A DNA stretch of 64,000 nucleotides from Defluviitoga tunisiensis. Its GTDB lineage: Bacteria > Thermotogota > Thermotogae > Petrotogales > Petrotogaceae. Below, piece after piece: positions 8,828-18,132 of this stretch; the first letter of the stretch is position 1; each line of letters opens with the position of its first letter. The position numbers and the translations under genes are program-made. The stretch is taken from positions 124,001 through 188,000 of the forward strand of contig NZ_LN824141.1 of assembly GCF_000953715.1 (NCBI RefSeq), in the 5' to 3' direction. The notes under the pieces are model-generated. The model did not search any database. It was given only the letters and a program-made list of their open reading frames with translations, and was not told the origin of the DNA.

Positions 8828-8904
8828 TGGTGGCGGCGAAGAGATTCGAACTCTTGACACTACGGGTATGAACCGTATGCTCTAGCCAACTGAGCTACGC
8901 CGCC
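8828..8904 (-). tRNA. tRNA-Met (CAT), elongator type
   Basis: A 77-nt cloverleaf with encoded CCA. The acceptor stem GGCGGCG/CGCCGCC is fully paired, discriminator A, anticodon loop TTCATAC. The paired 1-72 position separates it from the initiator next door. A CAT anticodon could also be the lysidine-modified Ile tRNA, but the body resembles elongator Met. Last gene of the three-tRNA unit. Confidence 0.85.
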
Positions 8905-8929
8905 AAAAAAAACCGGCTACCACATAAAA

Positions 8930-8936
<7 letters not shown>
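8905..8936 (-). terminator. Terminator-like hairpin overlapping the 3' end of tRNA-fMet
   Basis: On the minus strand GCTACCA (the fMet acceptor 3' end) pairs with TGGTAGC around 7 nt and is followed by CGG and eight Ts that abut the first base of tRNA-Met. It could reduce readthrough into tRNA-Met. Confidence 0.5.
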
Positions 8937-9006
<70 letters not shown>

Positions 9007-9045
9007 CCGAGTAAAAAACTAATTCATTTAAAAAGATTACTAAAG

Positions 9046-9134
9046 TGGTGCCGAGAGTCGGAATCGAACCGACACGGGTGTCTCCACCCAGTGGATTTTA
9101 AGTCCACAGCGTCTACCAGTTCCGCCATCTCGGC
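9046..9134 (-). tRNA. tRNA-Leu (TAA)
   Basis: An 89-nt class II tRNA with acceptor GCCGAGA/TCTCGGC, discriminator A, encoded CCA, anticodon loop CTTAAAA and a long variable arm (GGGTGGAGACACCC). First in the tRNA operon, about 15 nt behind a strong promoter. Confidence 0.93.
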
Positions 9135-9149
9135 GTTATCCTGTAATAA

Positions 9150-9178
9150 AGTGTATCATAAAAAGAGCTTTTTGTCAA
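9150..9178 (-). promoter_or_regulatory. Promoter of the Leu-fMet-Met tRNA operon
   Basis: On the minus strand a perfect TTGACA (9173-9178), 17-nt spacer and TACACT (9150-9155). This is the strongest -35 box seen in the window, as expected for stable RNA. Confidence 0.8.
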
Positions 9179-9187
9179 GGATTTTTT

Positions 9188-9216
9188 TTGAATTTTATAG
9201 CAACTTCATGTATAAT
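9188..9216 (+). promoter_or_regulatory. Promoter of the metalloprotease/propeller gene
   Basis: TTGAAT (9188-9193), 17-nt spacer, TATAAT (9211-9216), divergent from the tRNA promoter with the two -35 boxes about 10 bp apart. Confidence 0.75.
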
Positions 9217-9265
9217 TAACTAGGATTAAAAGAACTAATAATTATCATAAAGGAGAGTAAATTAC

Positions 9266-11728
9266 ATGAGTAGACCTAAATTTTTTGATAAACTATGTCT
9301 CACCACTACGTTAGTTATTTTTTTTACTATAGCTATCTTTTCTTCTCAAGTCTACACACCGCCAAAAGATCTCTATCAAATTGAGAGTCCACATTACAAG
9401 TTTGTTTTCGAAAAAGATCTGTATTATTTTTATGAAGAAATAAATGATTATGCCGAACAACTATATACCTCATATAGATTTTTTTTTGGAACGAAACCTG
9501 GTAAAATAACGGTATATATATTAGATGACGTCGATTTTACAAACTCTTTTGCTTTACCTTCCACTAATATCATCAGGCTTTACGTTAATCCACCCAAAGA
9601 TTTCTTAGCACTGGGTGGAAATGTAGAAGATTGGAGTAGATTTGTTTTTTCTCATGAATTAACTCATATTTTTTACGGCAACGATGTCCGGGATCCACTT
9701 ATATCTTGGATTCCTAGTCAATTAATCAAAAATACTTTAAATATAATACATCAACCAAGTTACTTACAGGAAGGATTGTCTATATATATGGAAAGTAAGC
9801 AGTTTGGAGGAAGATTCGAGGATGATCTTTTTAATATGTATCTTAAAGCAGAAATATTAAGTAATGAATTCCCTAGGTACTATTTGGGAACTGGCTCAAA
9901 TGTCGAGGAATGGAGTCCAGCGGGTTTTAACTACATGTATGGAACCATTTTAGTAAGAGCAATAGCAGATAATTATGGAGAGACTACTTTAAGAGAGATT
10001 ATCAATATTTTAGATAGAAAGATTCTTAGTAATATCAGCGAAGCTTTTCACTATGTAACTAACGACGATTGGGATTCTTTTTTGAATGACATTAAACAAG
10101 AGTACTTGGTCCAATATGATCTTTTATCGGATAAGGGATATAGAATCTCTTGGTTTAAAATTAATGAAACATATCGAGACACTAGTAACTTAAGAACCGA
10201 CGGCAAATCAATCTACGGATACTTAGAAATGCCCGATAAACCCAATGGAATTTACAAAAACGATAAATTACTAAAAAAAGGTATAAGAGAATTTGATGTT
10301 AATGGAAAAGGAGATTTAGTATACTTAACTACCACTTACAATTACGGCTATTATACCAACAAATTGTATTATGAATGTAATTCTGGCAATTGTAAAAAAC
10401 TTGTTGATGAAAGGGTTAGTACCTTTTCTTTCATAGGGAATGATCAAATAGCATATTCAAAATTACAAAATGGTTTATGTGCTATGTATTTGTATAATAT
10501 AAAAACTGGCGAATCTGATAAAATTATTAATTACGGGAAGTATGTAATTAATTCAATTACATATGATAAAAGTCAACAAATTATTTATTTTTCTGCAAAT
10601 TACAAAAATCAAACTGACATATATGCGTACAATTTAAATAATAATAATTTAACTCAAATAACTAATGATAATGCAAAAGAATTGCAATTGTACTTTCTCG
10701 ATAATTGCCTTTATTATTCTGCCAATTATGTTGATGAAATATACAATATTTTTTGCTTTAATCTCGAAAATCAGGAAGTTAATCAACTCACTTACTATCT
10801 TATAGGTGCTTTTAATCCCATTGTGTTAAACAATGTACTTTATCATTTAGTTTATGATTATGAAGGATACCATCTGACTTATCTAGATTTAAATAATATA
10901 CAAGATGAAAAATTAAACTCCATCGTTATTAATAGCGTTCCTAAAAATCTCATTGAATTTGAAAATAATGTTATAGCTTCACAATCTGAAAAAGATCTTA
11001 AAAAATTTACCTCAGAAAAATTTTATTTTCTTCCTTATCCTTACTTATCAGTTGATATAGAAGAAAATATATATTATGGAGCTGGTACTATATTTTTAAG
11101 TGATGCACTAAATTATTCTGGAATGATCCAAGTATATACTGATAATAACCAGTTTTATGCAGACCTTGGTTTGACGTTTGATTACTTCACAACAAATACT
11201 GTTGTACTAAGTCTAGCAAAAGACTATATTACCAGTTATTTTTCTATTGCAAACACTCATTTATGGCACATAAACAAGGATATTAATTCATTAGTCGAGG
11301 CAAATTTGGAACTTTCTAACTCATCAATATCATCATACGGTGTAAAAACTTATTCTTTGGTTGGACCATACAGTATAAATAGCTACAATGTCTATGACTT
11401 CGGATTAAATCTATCATATTATTCAGATACTGGATTTATAGCAGTGATTGATAAACCCTTTGTAGTATTTAACACTAAGATAACTCCATATGTAGGCTAT
11501 CAAACAGATGATATCTATGTAGGCAGTAATATAGATAAAATTCTATGGAGACCTTATATTCCTTTTGAAGATGGAAAATATAGATTTGATGGAATTGTAG
11601 CAGGTGCAGATTTCCAATATAATTTTGGTGAAGAAGCATTTAGTTACTTATTATACATTCAATTTGATATTAGTGCATTTTACTGGTTAAATCTGCCTAT
11701 AAGAGTAGACTCGGATATGTTTAAATAA
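9266..11728 (+). CDS. Surface metalloprotease with beta-propeller and C-terminal barrel-like region
   Basis: An 820-residue exported protein with a hydrophobic N-terminal signal (about residues 12-30). A zinc-protease domain of the peptidase MA-like type follows: H130-E-L-T-H134, with the third ligand probably E169 in LQEGLSIYMES. From about 300 to 590 there are WD/TolB-like propeller blades (GIYKNDKLLKKGIREFDVNG, QIIYFSANYKNQTDIYAYNL, LYYSANYVDEIYNIFCFNL). The last 200 residues are rich in amphipathic aromatic strands, resembling an outer-membrane or sheath-anchored beta domain. Monocistronic, with its own promoter and terminator. Substrate unknown; surface protein processing is a reasonable inference. 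Confidence 0.75.
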   Translation: MSRPKFFDKLCLTTTLVIFFTIAIFSSQVYTPPKDLYQIESPHYKFVFEKDLYYFYEEINDYAEQLYTSYRFFFGTKPGKITVYILDDVDFTNSFALPSTNIIRLYVNPPKDFLALGGNVEDWSRFVFSHELTHIFYGNDVRDPLISWIPSQLIKNTLNIIHQPSYLQEGLSIYMESKQFGGRFEDDLFNMYLKAEILSNEFPRYYLGTGSNVEEWSPAGFNYMYGTILVRAIADNYGETTLREIINILDRKILSNISEAFHYVTNDDWDSFLNDIKQEYLVQYDLLSDKGYRISWFKINETYRDTSNLRTDGKSIYGYLEMPDKPNGIYKNDKLLKKGIREFDVNGKGDLVYLTTTYNYGYYTNKLYYECNSGNCKKLVDERVSTFSFIGNDQIAYSKLQNGLCAMYLYNIKTGESDKIINYGKYVINSITYDKSQQIIYFSANYKNQTDIYAYNLNNNNLTQITNDNAKELQLYFLDNCLYYSANYVDEIYNIFCFNLENQEVNQLTYYLIGAFNPIVLNNVLYHLVYDYEGYHLTYLDLNNIQDEKLNSIVINSVPKNLIEFENNVIASQSEKDLKKFTSEKFYFLPYPYLSVDIEENIYYGAGTIFLSDALNYSGMIQVYTDNNQFYADLGLTFDYFTTNTVVLSLAKDYITSYFSIANTHLWHINKDINSLVEANLELSNSSISSYGVKTYSLVGPYSINSYNVYDFGLNLSYYSDTGFIAVIDKPFVVFNTKITPYVGYQTDDIYVGSNIDKILWRPYIPFEDGKYRFDGIVAGADFQYNFGEEAFSYLLYIQFDISAFYWLNLPIRVDSDMFK

Positions 11729-11760
11729 ACTTCGACAATATAATATTTTAGAACTAAAAA

Positions 11761-11790
11761 AACTGGGGAGTATTATAGCCCCAGTTTTTT
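11761..11790. terminator. Bidirectional terminator
   Basis: AACTGGGG (11761-11768) pairs with CCCCAGTT (11779-11786), flanked by A- and T-runs, between convergent genes. Confidence 0.85.
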
Positions 11791-12234
11791 TCAGAATAAC
11801 CAATATATTAAAAACACATCAAAAACCAACCCGACAATTAGAGAAAAATAACTCTTTGTCTTAAAATCAACAAAAGTTTTAAGAATTAAACTCCAAATTA
11901 AAGCTAAATATAAACACCTTTTTCCTAAAATTCCAAATATTAGAGGAGAAACTGAAGATAAATATGAATAATAAAATGTCTTATTATCATTACCACAAAA
12001 TAAAAGTCTTATTCCTGCACTAAGATAAGAAAAAAATAATATAAAAAACAATAATCTGATCTTAAACGTATTAAAATGCTCTATCAATGGATAAACAGGG
12101 TTATACAAAAAAACTGGAGATAAGATAAACAATATACTTATCAATATTGGAATAAAAAAAGAATTTTTAGATGATTCTAATATTTTATTAGGATGAAAAA
12201 GAGCGTTATAAAAATCTAAAAACATATTATTCAT
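11791..12234 (-). CDS. Small polytopic membrane protein, Yip1-like
   Basis: 147 residues, with four to five hydrophobic segments. The opening (FYNALFHPNKILESSKNS) resembles Yip1-domain bacterial proteins, in which a short cytoplasmic region holding a conserved P is followed by a helical bundle. No catalytic motif is visible. Last gene of the ftsH-ctpA operon, 16 nt after its neighbour, and just before a terminator. Function unknown; its location suggests envelope maintenance, which is inference. Confidence 0.6.
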   Translation of the reverse strand: MNNMFLDFYNALFHPNKILESSKNSFFIPILISILFILSPVFLYNPVYPLIEHFNTFKIRLLFFILFFSYLSAGIRLLFCGNDNKTFYYSYLSSVSPLIFGILGKRCLYLALIWSLILKTFVDFKTKSYFSLIVGLVFDVFLIYWLF

Positions 12235-12250
12235 TTATTAAATCTCACCT

Positions 12251-12934
12251 TTAAAAAACATATATAGATAAATCATTAACCACATCTATACCTTCTTTGT
12301 TCAAAATGTCTATAATAGGTTGAACCGCAGCGTTTTTTAAAATCTCTGCATCTAAAATAATACCCCCATATCCATCCAAGCTATCGAGCAAAGTTTGATT
12401 AAACGAATAAGCTCTATAAATATCTTTGGTAAATACATAATATTTTGATCTAATATAAGTCAAAACATCTTCCGTCAAAGAATTTAAATCAGTCACAAAA
12501 ATCTTTGGTGTCAATTCGATATATAAATTATCAGTTAAAAACTGATAATAAGGTAATTCTAATCCATAAAGTTCGTATTCACGTTTACTTTCTTTATACC
12601 TTGTTTCTGTAGAAATAATAATGTTTCTTAATTCTTCATAAGAACTCCTTGATAAAGGCTTTACAATCATCTTATTTTCATTAAGATTTAAATCGATTGA
12701 TCCCACAAAAAGGGTATTTTCTATCATACTTTTTGAGATGAGCGATACATTTTTTATATCATATAACTGTTTATTGAGGTATGAAATATCATATTTGTTA
12801 TTAACTACCCTCAAAGCAGGGGCTTTTTTAATTGCATAATAACTGATCTCCGAGCGACCATAAAATAAATATAGGCCTAATGACAAAGAAAAAAAAATCA
12901 GAAAAACCACCACTGTCCATCCATGGAAATTCAC
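12251..12934 (-). CDS. Membrane-anchored protein of unknown function
   Basis: 227 residues: one N-terminal transmembrane helix (about 8-26, VVVFLIFFSLSLGLYLFY), then a soluble, probably periplasmic domain of mixed alpha/beta character. I recognise no family motif. It starts 2 nt after ctpA and is followed 16 nt later by a membrane protein, so it is translated with the protease and may act with it. The extracytoplasmic placement and link with CtpA are inferred only from the anchor and the operon. Confidence 0.6.
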   Translation of the reverse strand: MNFHGWTVVVFLIFFSLSLGLYLFYGRSEISYYAIKKAPALRVVNNKYDISYLNKQLYDIKNVSLISKSMIENTLFVGSIDLNLNENKMIVKPLSRSSYEELRNIIISTETRYKESKREYELYGLELPYYQFLTDNLYIELTPKIFVTDLNSLTEDVLTYIRSKYYVFTKDIYRAYSFNQTLLDSLDGYGGIILDAEILKNAAVQPIIDILNKEGIDVVNDLSIYVF

Positions 12935-12936
12935 AA

Positions 12937-14220
12937 TTATTTACCCCCACTAACAATGAAATCTAATGCAGTCTTTAATTGTATATCATCTTTAATATGT
13001 AAGATAGGTTTATCAGTCGTTGTATAAAGCGCTTGTTGTGCTTCTTCTTCACTTATAGAGGTTAGTGAAATAACTTCTCTAGGAGGATTTTTAACCTCAA
13101 TATGAGGCGTGATTCCTTTTAAATTTATGTCTGTACCATTTGGAGTGAAATAACGCGCTATAGGTAACCAAATCTCCCCTCCGGTAGAAAGTTGAAATGG
13201 TCGTTGAACTGCAGCTTTACCATACGTTGTTTCACCAATTAATGTTGCTGCTTCGTTATCTTTAAGAGCCCCAGCTAAAATTTCAGAAGCAGAAGCAGAT
13301 GCTGTGTTAACTAACAATACAAGTGGAATATTTTCTAAGAAATTATTGTAGTAACCAGGCTTGCTAGGTATAATCTCTTCAGTTCCATCATAATATCTCA
13401 AACTTACTATTTTACCAGTTTTTAAAAACATTGAACTTATATCAATAGCAGTATTTAAAAGCCCGCCTGGATTATTTCGGACATCTAAAATAACACCTTC
13501 AATTGTTTGTTTAGAAAGCTTTTCCAATGCCTCTTTCATTTCTTGAGCACTAGTCTCTGCAAAATTTGTAAGAAGTATATATCCAATCATTCTATCTTGA
13601 TATTCTACAACATCATATTTCACTGTTTTTGTTTCAATTATCTCTCTAACTAGAGTTACTGTCTTTGAGTCTATCCAACCTTCTCTATATATCTCCAAAG
13701 TTACCTCTGTTCCCGGTTCTCCCCTCATTAAAGAAGCAGATTTTTGTAAACCAAGCTCAGATGTTGAAACCCCATTTATTGAAAGAATATAATCATTAGG
13801 CATAAAACCTGCTCTGTGTGCCGGGGTCCCATTCATAGGCGAAACAACAACTACAACTTTTTTTTCTGAATCGTATCTTATAGTCAATCCTAAGCCACCG
13901 TACTTTGCCTCGGTCTCTATCTTACTTTCTTCAACTTCACTTGCATCCAAATACCAAGCAAAAGGATCATCTAACCCACTAACCATACCTTCAATGGTAG
14001 ACTCAAGTATTTTATCATAATCAATATTATCTTTGCCATAATAAAAATTACCAATAAAATACAAACTCCAGAAAAGTGGGTTTTGAAATTCATCAATAAA
14101 AATATCCTCAACTGCTTTGTTCTCAAAGCTACTATAAACCTCGTTTGGAAAAACCCAAGAAGTAACAAAAACAATTAAGACAATTAAAGAAGATAAAAAT
14201 ATTTTCTTTTTTTTGCTCAC
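12937..14220 (-). CDS. ctpA: Carboxyl-terminal processing protease, S41 family
   Basis: 427 residues, exported. N-terminal signal/anchor (about 7-24), a PDZ domain (about 105-185, with YGGLGLTIRYD and GFMPNDYILSINGVS), and an S41 catalytic domain. The serine motif is at 305-313 (NTASASASE) and the lysine of the Ser-Lys dyad is K335 in YGKAAVQ. Family members cut extracytoplasmic proteins from their C-termini and help control envelope protein quality. The start is GTG with GGAGA upstream. It follows the CsoR-like gene by 14 nt and sits in one minus-strand operon with ftsH, so two proteolysis genes are co-transcribed. Confidence 0.93.
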   Translation of the reverse strand: MSKKKKIFLSSLIVLIVFVTSWVFPNEVYSSFENKAVEDIFIDEFQNPLFWSLYFIGNFYYGKDNIDYDKILESTIEGMVSGLDDPFAWYLDASEVEESKIETEAKYGGLGLTIRYDSEKKVVVVVSPMNGTPAHRAGFMPNDYILSINGVSTSELGLQKSASLMRGEPGTEVTLEIYREGWIDSKTVTLVREIIETKTVKYDVVEYQDRMIGYILLTNFAETSAQEMKEALEKLSKQTIEGVILDVRNNPGGLLNTAIDISSMFLKTGKIVSLRYYDGTEEIIPSKPGYYNNFLENIPLVLLVNTASASASEILAGALKDNEAATLIGETTYGKAAVQRPFQLSTGGEIWLPIARYFTPNGTDINLKGITPHIEVKNPPREVISLTSISEEEAQQALYTTTDKPILHIKDDIQLKTALDFIVSGGK

Positions 14221-14234
14221 TAAAATCTCTCCTA

Positions 14235-14504
14235 TCAGATCTCTCGAAACTTAGAGATCGTTTCTATTAAATCATCCAAAATTTTTTCATCTTTCGTTTG
14301 CTCATATTCAATTAGACAAGATTTTGTGTATTCTTTCATTATTTCTTCAGAGACTTTGTTTATAGCGCCTTTAACAGCGGATAATTGAGTTAGAATCTCA
14401 CTACATCCTCTTTCACTAACTATCATATTTTGAAGACCTCTTATTTGTCCTTCAATTCTTTTTAAACGGTTTATTATATCTGTTTTGGGTTCCTTAACGC
14501 TCAT
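14235..14504 (-). CDS. CsoR/FrmR-family transcriptional repressor, CstR-like ligand set
   Basis: 89 residues, all-helical DUF156 fold with the family signature NRLKRIEGQIRGL (12-24). Members are tetrameric repressors released by Cu(I), Ni(II), formaldehyde or persulfide. The usual Cu site is Cys-His-Cys. Here Cys34 and Cys63 are present, but the His position (four before the second Cys) is Tyr59. That pattern fits persulfide sensing (CstR-like) better than copper; this is inference. It lies between ftsH (36 nt) and ctpA (14 nt) in one operon. No copper or sulfur gene is nearby, so it may regulate this operon or a distant target. Confidence 0.8.
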   Translation of the reverse strand: MSVKEPKTDIINRLKRIEGQIRGLQNMIVSERGCSEILTQLSAVKGAINKVSEEIMKEYTKSCLIEYEQTKDEKILDDLIETISKFREI

Positions 14505-14540
14505 CTTTACTCTCCTAAATTAATACTCTGCAAAGGTGCT

Positions 14541-16436
14541 TTAAGCATATGAAATTGTTAGATTCTTAACCTCTACCTCTTCATCACTCATAACAAAATC
14601 TTTCAAATCTTCTAAACTCATTTTCATCATCTTACTAAATTCTTTTCCTGAAATCTCTTCTTTATTATATAAATATATTGCAAGAAGATCCATTCGTTCT
14701 CTATTATCTGTCAATATTTTCTTTGCTTTTTCATAACTACTAAGAACATAGGTTTTAATCTCCGAATCGATTTCTTGAGCCGTTTTTTGTGAAAAATTCT
14801 TCATCCTAGTCAATTCTCTTCCTAAAAATATTTCTCCAACCTCTTCACCCCAGGCTATAGGTCCTATCTTTTCACTCATACCAAGCTGAGTAACCATTTC
14901 TCGAACAAGTTCAGTAGCTCGTTTCAAATCATTAGATGCACCAGTAGTAATTTCGTTAAATACAATTTCCTCCGCGGCTCTTCCTCCTAATAAGCTAACA
15001 ACCTTGTCTCTTAACTCTGGTTCGGTAACAAGAAAACGATCTTCTGTAGGTAATTGCATAGTGTAACCTAAAGCTGCCTGTCCTCGCGGAACAATAGTAA
15101 TTTTATGAACCGGATAAGAGTAAGGTAAAAGGTAACCTAAAATAGCGTGACCTAATTCATGATAAGTTACTACCTTTCTTTCTTTCTCACTAATTCTTCG
15201 TGATTTCCTAGCTGGTCCAACGATAATCCTTTCAACAGCCTCTTGAAAATCCTCGTTAGTTATATAATCTCTATTTTCCCTTGCAGCAAGTAAAGCGGCT
15301 TCATTTACCATATTCTCTATATCAGCACCAACAAATCCAGGGGTACTTCTAGCTAAACTTTTAACATCAATATCTGGCGCTATTCTTTTACCTCTAAGGT
15401 GAACTTTAATAATTTCCTCTCTAGCCTTCAAATCTGGAACATCTAGATATATTTTCTTATCAAATCGTCCAGGTCTCAGTAAAGCCTTATCAAGAACATC
15501 TGGCCTATTTGTTGCAGCCATAACCACTATGCCCTCTCTAGGATCAAATCCATCCATCTCAACAAGAAGGGCATTTAACGTTTGTTCTCTTTCATCATGA
15601 CCGCCACCAAGACCTGCACCTCTTTGCCTACCAACTGCATCTAATTCATCTATAAAAACAATAGCGGGGCTATTAGCTCTAGCCTCTCTAAATAAATCTC
15701 TAACTCGCGCAGCTCCAACTCCAACAAATAATTCCACAAAGTCGGATCCAGACATAAAATAAAAAGGAACATTGGCTTCCCCGGCAACTGCCCTTGCAAC
15801 TAAGGTCTTACCTGTACCAGGAGGTCCAGCAAGTAAAATACCCTTTGGAATTCTTGCTCCTAATGAACTAAAACCTTTTGGATCTTTCAAAAAATTAACA
15901 ATATCCATAAGTTCATCCTTTATTTCATCAATCCCTGCAACATCTTTGAAGGTTATCTTGGCTTTCTTAGCATCGTATTTTCTTGCAGGACTTTTTCGAT
16001 AATTACCTCCAGGGATTCCACCTTCTCCTCCTGTAGTTTTTTTAAGCATAGAAAACCAAAAAAACATTAATATTATAGTCGGCAAAGCGTACACAAGAAT
16101 TGTAAGCCACCAACTACCTGCTCCACTTTTGGTGTATTCTATCTTAATGCCATCATTTGCTAAAGCTCTTACAAAGGTCTGGTCAAACACTAAGGTAGGA
16201 GCATAACATTGAAATAATTGTCCGTTCTTTGCTTTTACTTGCACTAACCCACTAATATCAATCTGGATGCTTATTATTAAATCATTATTTATTAAGTTTA
16301 CAAGATCTGTGTAATTAATTTCAATAATATTTGTACGATTTAATTGCGAAATACTGACAAAGATTAAGATTCCTAAAAAAAGATATATCAATAAAGGTCC
16401 TAAAAAAGAACCAGTTCTTTGATTATTATTAGCCAT
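14541..16436 (-). CDS. ftsH: ATP-dependent zinc metalloprotease FtsH
   Basis: 631 residues. It degrades damaged or short-lived membrane and soluble proteins as an inner-membrane hexamer. Two N-terminal membrane helices flank a small periplasmic domain. AAA motifs are GPPGTGKT (Walker A), [14 protein letters not shown] (Walker B) and the ATNRPDVLD...RPGRFD region. The zinc site is HELGH in [14 protein letters not shown]. The frame opens 23 codons further upstream, but ATG 16436 is chosen because GAGGAGG lies 6 nt before it and the protein then begins [11 protein letters not shown] at normal length. First gene of an operon with a CsoR-like repressor and ctpA. Confidence 0.97.
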   Translation of the reverse strand: MANNNQRTGSFLGPLLIYLFLGILIFVSISQLNRTNIIEINYTDLVNLINNDLIISIQIDISGLVQVKAKNGQLFQCYAPTLVFDQTFVRALANDGIKIEYTKSGAGSWWLTILVYALPTIILMFFWFSMLKKTTGGEGGIPGGNYRKSPARKYDAKKAKITFKDVAGIDEIKDELMDIVNFLKDPKGFSSLGARIPKGILLAGPPGTGKTLVARAVAGEANVPFYFMSGSDFVELFVGVGAARVRDLFREARANSPAIVFIDELDAVGRQRGAGLGGGHDEREQTLNALLVEMDGFDPREGIVVMAATNRPDVLDKALLRPGRFDKKIYLDVPDLKAREEIIKVHLRGKRIAPDIDVKSLARSTPGFVGADIENMVNEAALLAARENRDYITNEDFQEAVERIIVGPARKSRRISEKERKVVTYHELGHAILGYLLPYSYPVHKITIVPRGQAALGYTMQLPTEDRFLVTEPELRDKVVSLLGGRAAEEIVFNEITTGASNDLKRATELVREMVTQLGMSEKIGPIAWGEEVGEIFLGRELTRMKNFSQKTAQEIDSEIKTYVLSSYEKAKKILTDNRERMDLLAIYLYNKEEISGKEFSKMMKMSLEDLKDFVMSDEEVEVKNLTISYA

Positions 16437-16527
16437 GAAAACCTCCTCTTTTTCTTTCGTTAAGATAAAAAACAGTTTCATCTTTAAGCTTAGATCTAAA
16501 GACATTTCACCTAACTCTTTACAAATT

Positions 16528-16557
16528 ATTATATCACAAAAATCAATGAATTGTAAA
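16528..16557 (-). promoter_or_regulatory. Promoter of the ftsH operon
   Basis: On the minus strand TTTACA (16552-16557), 18-nt spacer and an extended -10 TGATATAAT (TATAAT at 16528-16533). The leader to the ftsH start would be about 85 nt. Confidence 0.7.
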
Positions 16558-17040
16558 TTGCTTATTTTTTCATAATTGTGAATTTAACAGTATGTATAAA
16601 AAATTGATGTAACTTATAATTGACTTAATAAAAATTTAATAAATTTTAACTAGAATTGGGATGTTAGAATTAATTTTCTTTCTTCTTCTTAATAGCAATT
16701 AAATTTCTCAAGAAAATGTTTTTACGCCACACTTTGTGATTTATATCTTTTGATATAATTAAAAATATTATAAAATAACCTATTTATTAATAGATGCATT
16801 TCAATTCCAAGAAGGTTTTATAGTTAATTTATTGAATAAATTTAATATTTTTTATAAATAAGAATAGTTTTTAAGATTTGTTTAAGAAAATAACGATATA
16901 AATATACTTAGTTACTTTGAATATTGATGATTATAAGAAGTTTTATTAGTTCTAGTGAAAAGCCTCGCCCTAAGAGATTATTTCATGTTCATATGTTAAA
17001 AGATACATCAATAATTCGGAATTATAGTATTGAGATCTTC
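16558..17040. other. Long AT-rich divergent intergenic region
   Basis: No gene is visible between the ftsH and export-operon promoters. The stretch is very AT-rich, with a TATAAT around 16755 and one GC-rich patch (16960-16985, GTGAAAAGCCTCGCCCTAAG) that weakly resembles the core of the dispersed repeat. Confidence 0.5.
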
Positions 17041-17069
17041 TTGATTAGTTCATATTTAAACACTAAAAT
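17041..17069 (+). promoter_or_regulatory. Promoter of the TolC-MacAB operon
   Basis: TTGATT (17041-17046), 17-nt spacer, TAAAAT (17064-17069). The leader after it (17081-17103, ending GAAGACAGTA) is nearly the same as the leader of the barrel gene at 8026-8048. Confidence 0.6.
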
Positions 17070-17130
17070 TAATATTTGAGTTTTAGAATTTCTGAAGACA
17101 GTAAAATTTAAAATAGAGGGAGGAAATAAA

Positions 17131-18132
17131 ATGAAAAAAAGTGTATTATTAGTCTTATCTATATTAATGGTGGTGGCTTCTTTCTCAATTGGTTTGGTAG
17201 ATGTGTTTGAAACCTCAAAAGAAAAAAGTAACATCTACAAAATGGCACAAATAGATTTAGAAAAAACTTTACTTGATTATGATAAAGCAATGATTGAAGC
17301 AATAAATAAGAAAGCAGAATTAGCTGGAGAACTTGCATATCAACAAGGGTTAATGAATTATAACAGTTCAATAAAAGAATACTATTCGGACATATTGGAC
17401 AGAATTTTTAATCTTTATCTTCAAGAAATTAATGTAAATGTTGCAAACTTACAGTTAAAAAGTGCTCAAATAACTTATGATAACAACTCAGAATTGTTTA
17501 ATAGAGGATTAATATCCTCAGACGACTTAAAAAGTTCTGAGCTCACAGTCAAAGATGCGGAAAATAATCTCAAAAACGCAAATATTAATTTAGAAACAGC
17601 ACAAGATAACTTAAGTAAGATATATGAAGGAAATATAAAAGAAATCACTATAAATATACCTGCTTTAGAAGGATTTTTCGTCTCTGATGATGAATATCTA
17701 AACAATAGCTATGCATTAAAATTATCCAAATTAAACGTTGAACTCTCAGAATACGATTTGAACAATCTGCCTTCTAATGCTTCAAGTTACAACAAAAAAA
17801 TTACAGAAGCAACTCATCAAAAAAATCTTTTAACTCTTGAAGATACTCGTGAAAAACTAGTTGACGCTCATAAATTAACAAAAAATTCTCTTGAAATTCT
17901 TTACAGAACTCTTCAAAACTTAAAAGAAAGAGTTGATCTATCTCAAAACACTTTCAATGATACGAAAAACAGATTTGATAAAGGACTCGTATCTGAACTA
18001 GAACTTATTTCTTCAAATATAGAGTATTTAAACGCACAAAAAAATTATTATGATAGTTTAAAGAATTACTTAGAGACATATATAAACTATGTTGTTGATA
18101 CAGGAAGGAGCCTCAAGGAGGTAGGATTGTGA
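17131..18132 (+). CDS. TolC-like coiled-coil exported protein (short)
   Basis: 333 residues with a clear signal peptide (about 1-21, KKSVLLVLSILMVVASFSIG). The rest is almost entirely helical coiled coil with Asn/Leu-rich repeats, e.g. SAQITYDNNSELFNRGLISSDDL, which recurs near the C-terminus as TFNDTKNRFDKGLVSELEL. This two-fold repeat is characteristic of outer-membrane efflux (TolC) proteins. At 333 residues it is about 100 shorter than usual TolC and shows few amphipathic barrel strands, so it may be a periplasmic tunnel-like partner rather than a complete channel. First gene of the export operon; its stop overlaps the next start by 3 nt. Confidence 0.7.
   Translation: MKKSVLLVLSILMVVASFSIGLVDVFETSKEKSNIYKMAQIDLEKTLLDYDKAMIEAINKKAELAGELAYQQGLMNYNSSIKEYYSDILDRIFNLYLQEINVNVANLQLKSAQITYDNNSELFNRGLISSDDLKSSELTVKDAENNLKNANINLETAQDNLSKIYEGNIKEITINIPALEGFFVSDDEYLNNSYALKLSKLNVELSEYDLNNLPSNASSYNKKITEATHQKNLLTLEDTREKLVDAHKLTKNSLEILYRTLQNLKERVDLSQNTFNDTKNRFDKGLVSELELISSNIEYLNAQKNYYDSLKNYLETYINYVVDTGRSLKEVGL

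Noticed and set aside
15772-16002. Open frame opposite the FtsH AAA domain
   Set aside because: Shadow of a strongly conserved coding region, no start signal.
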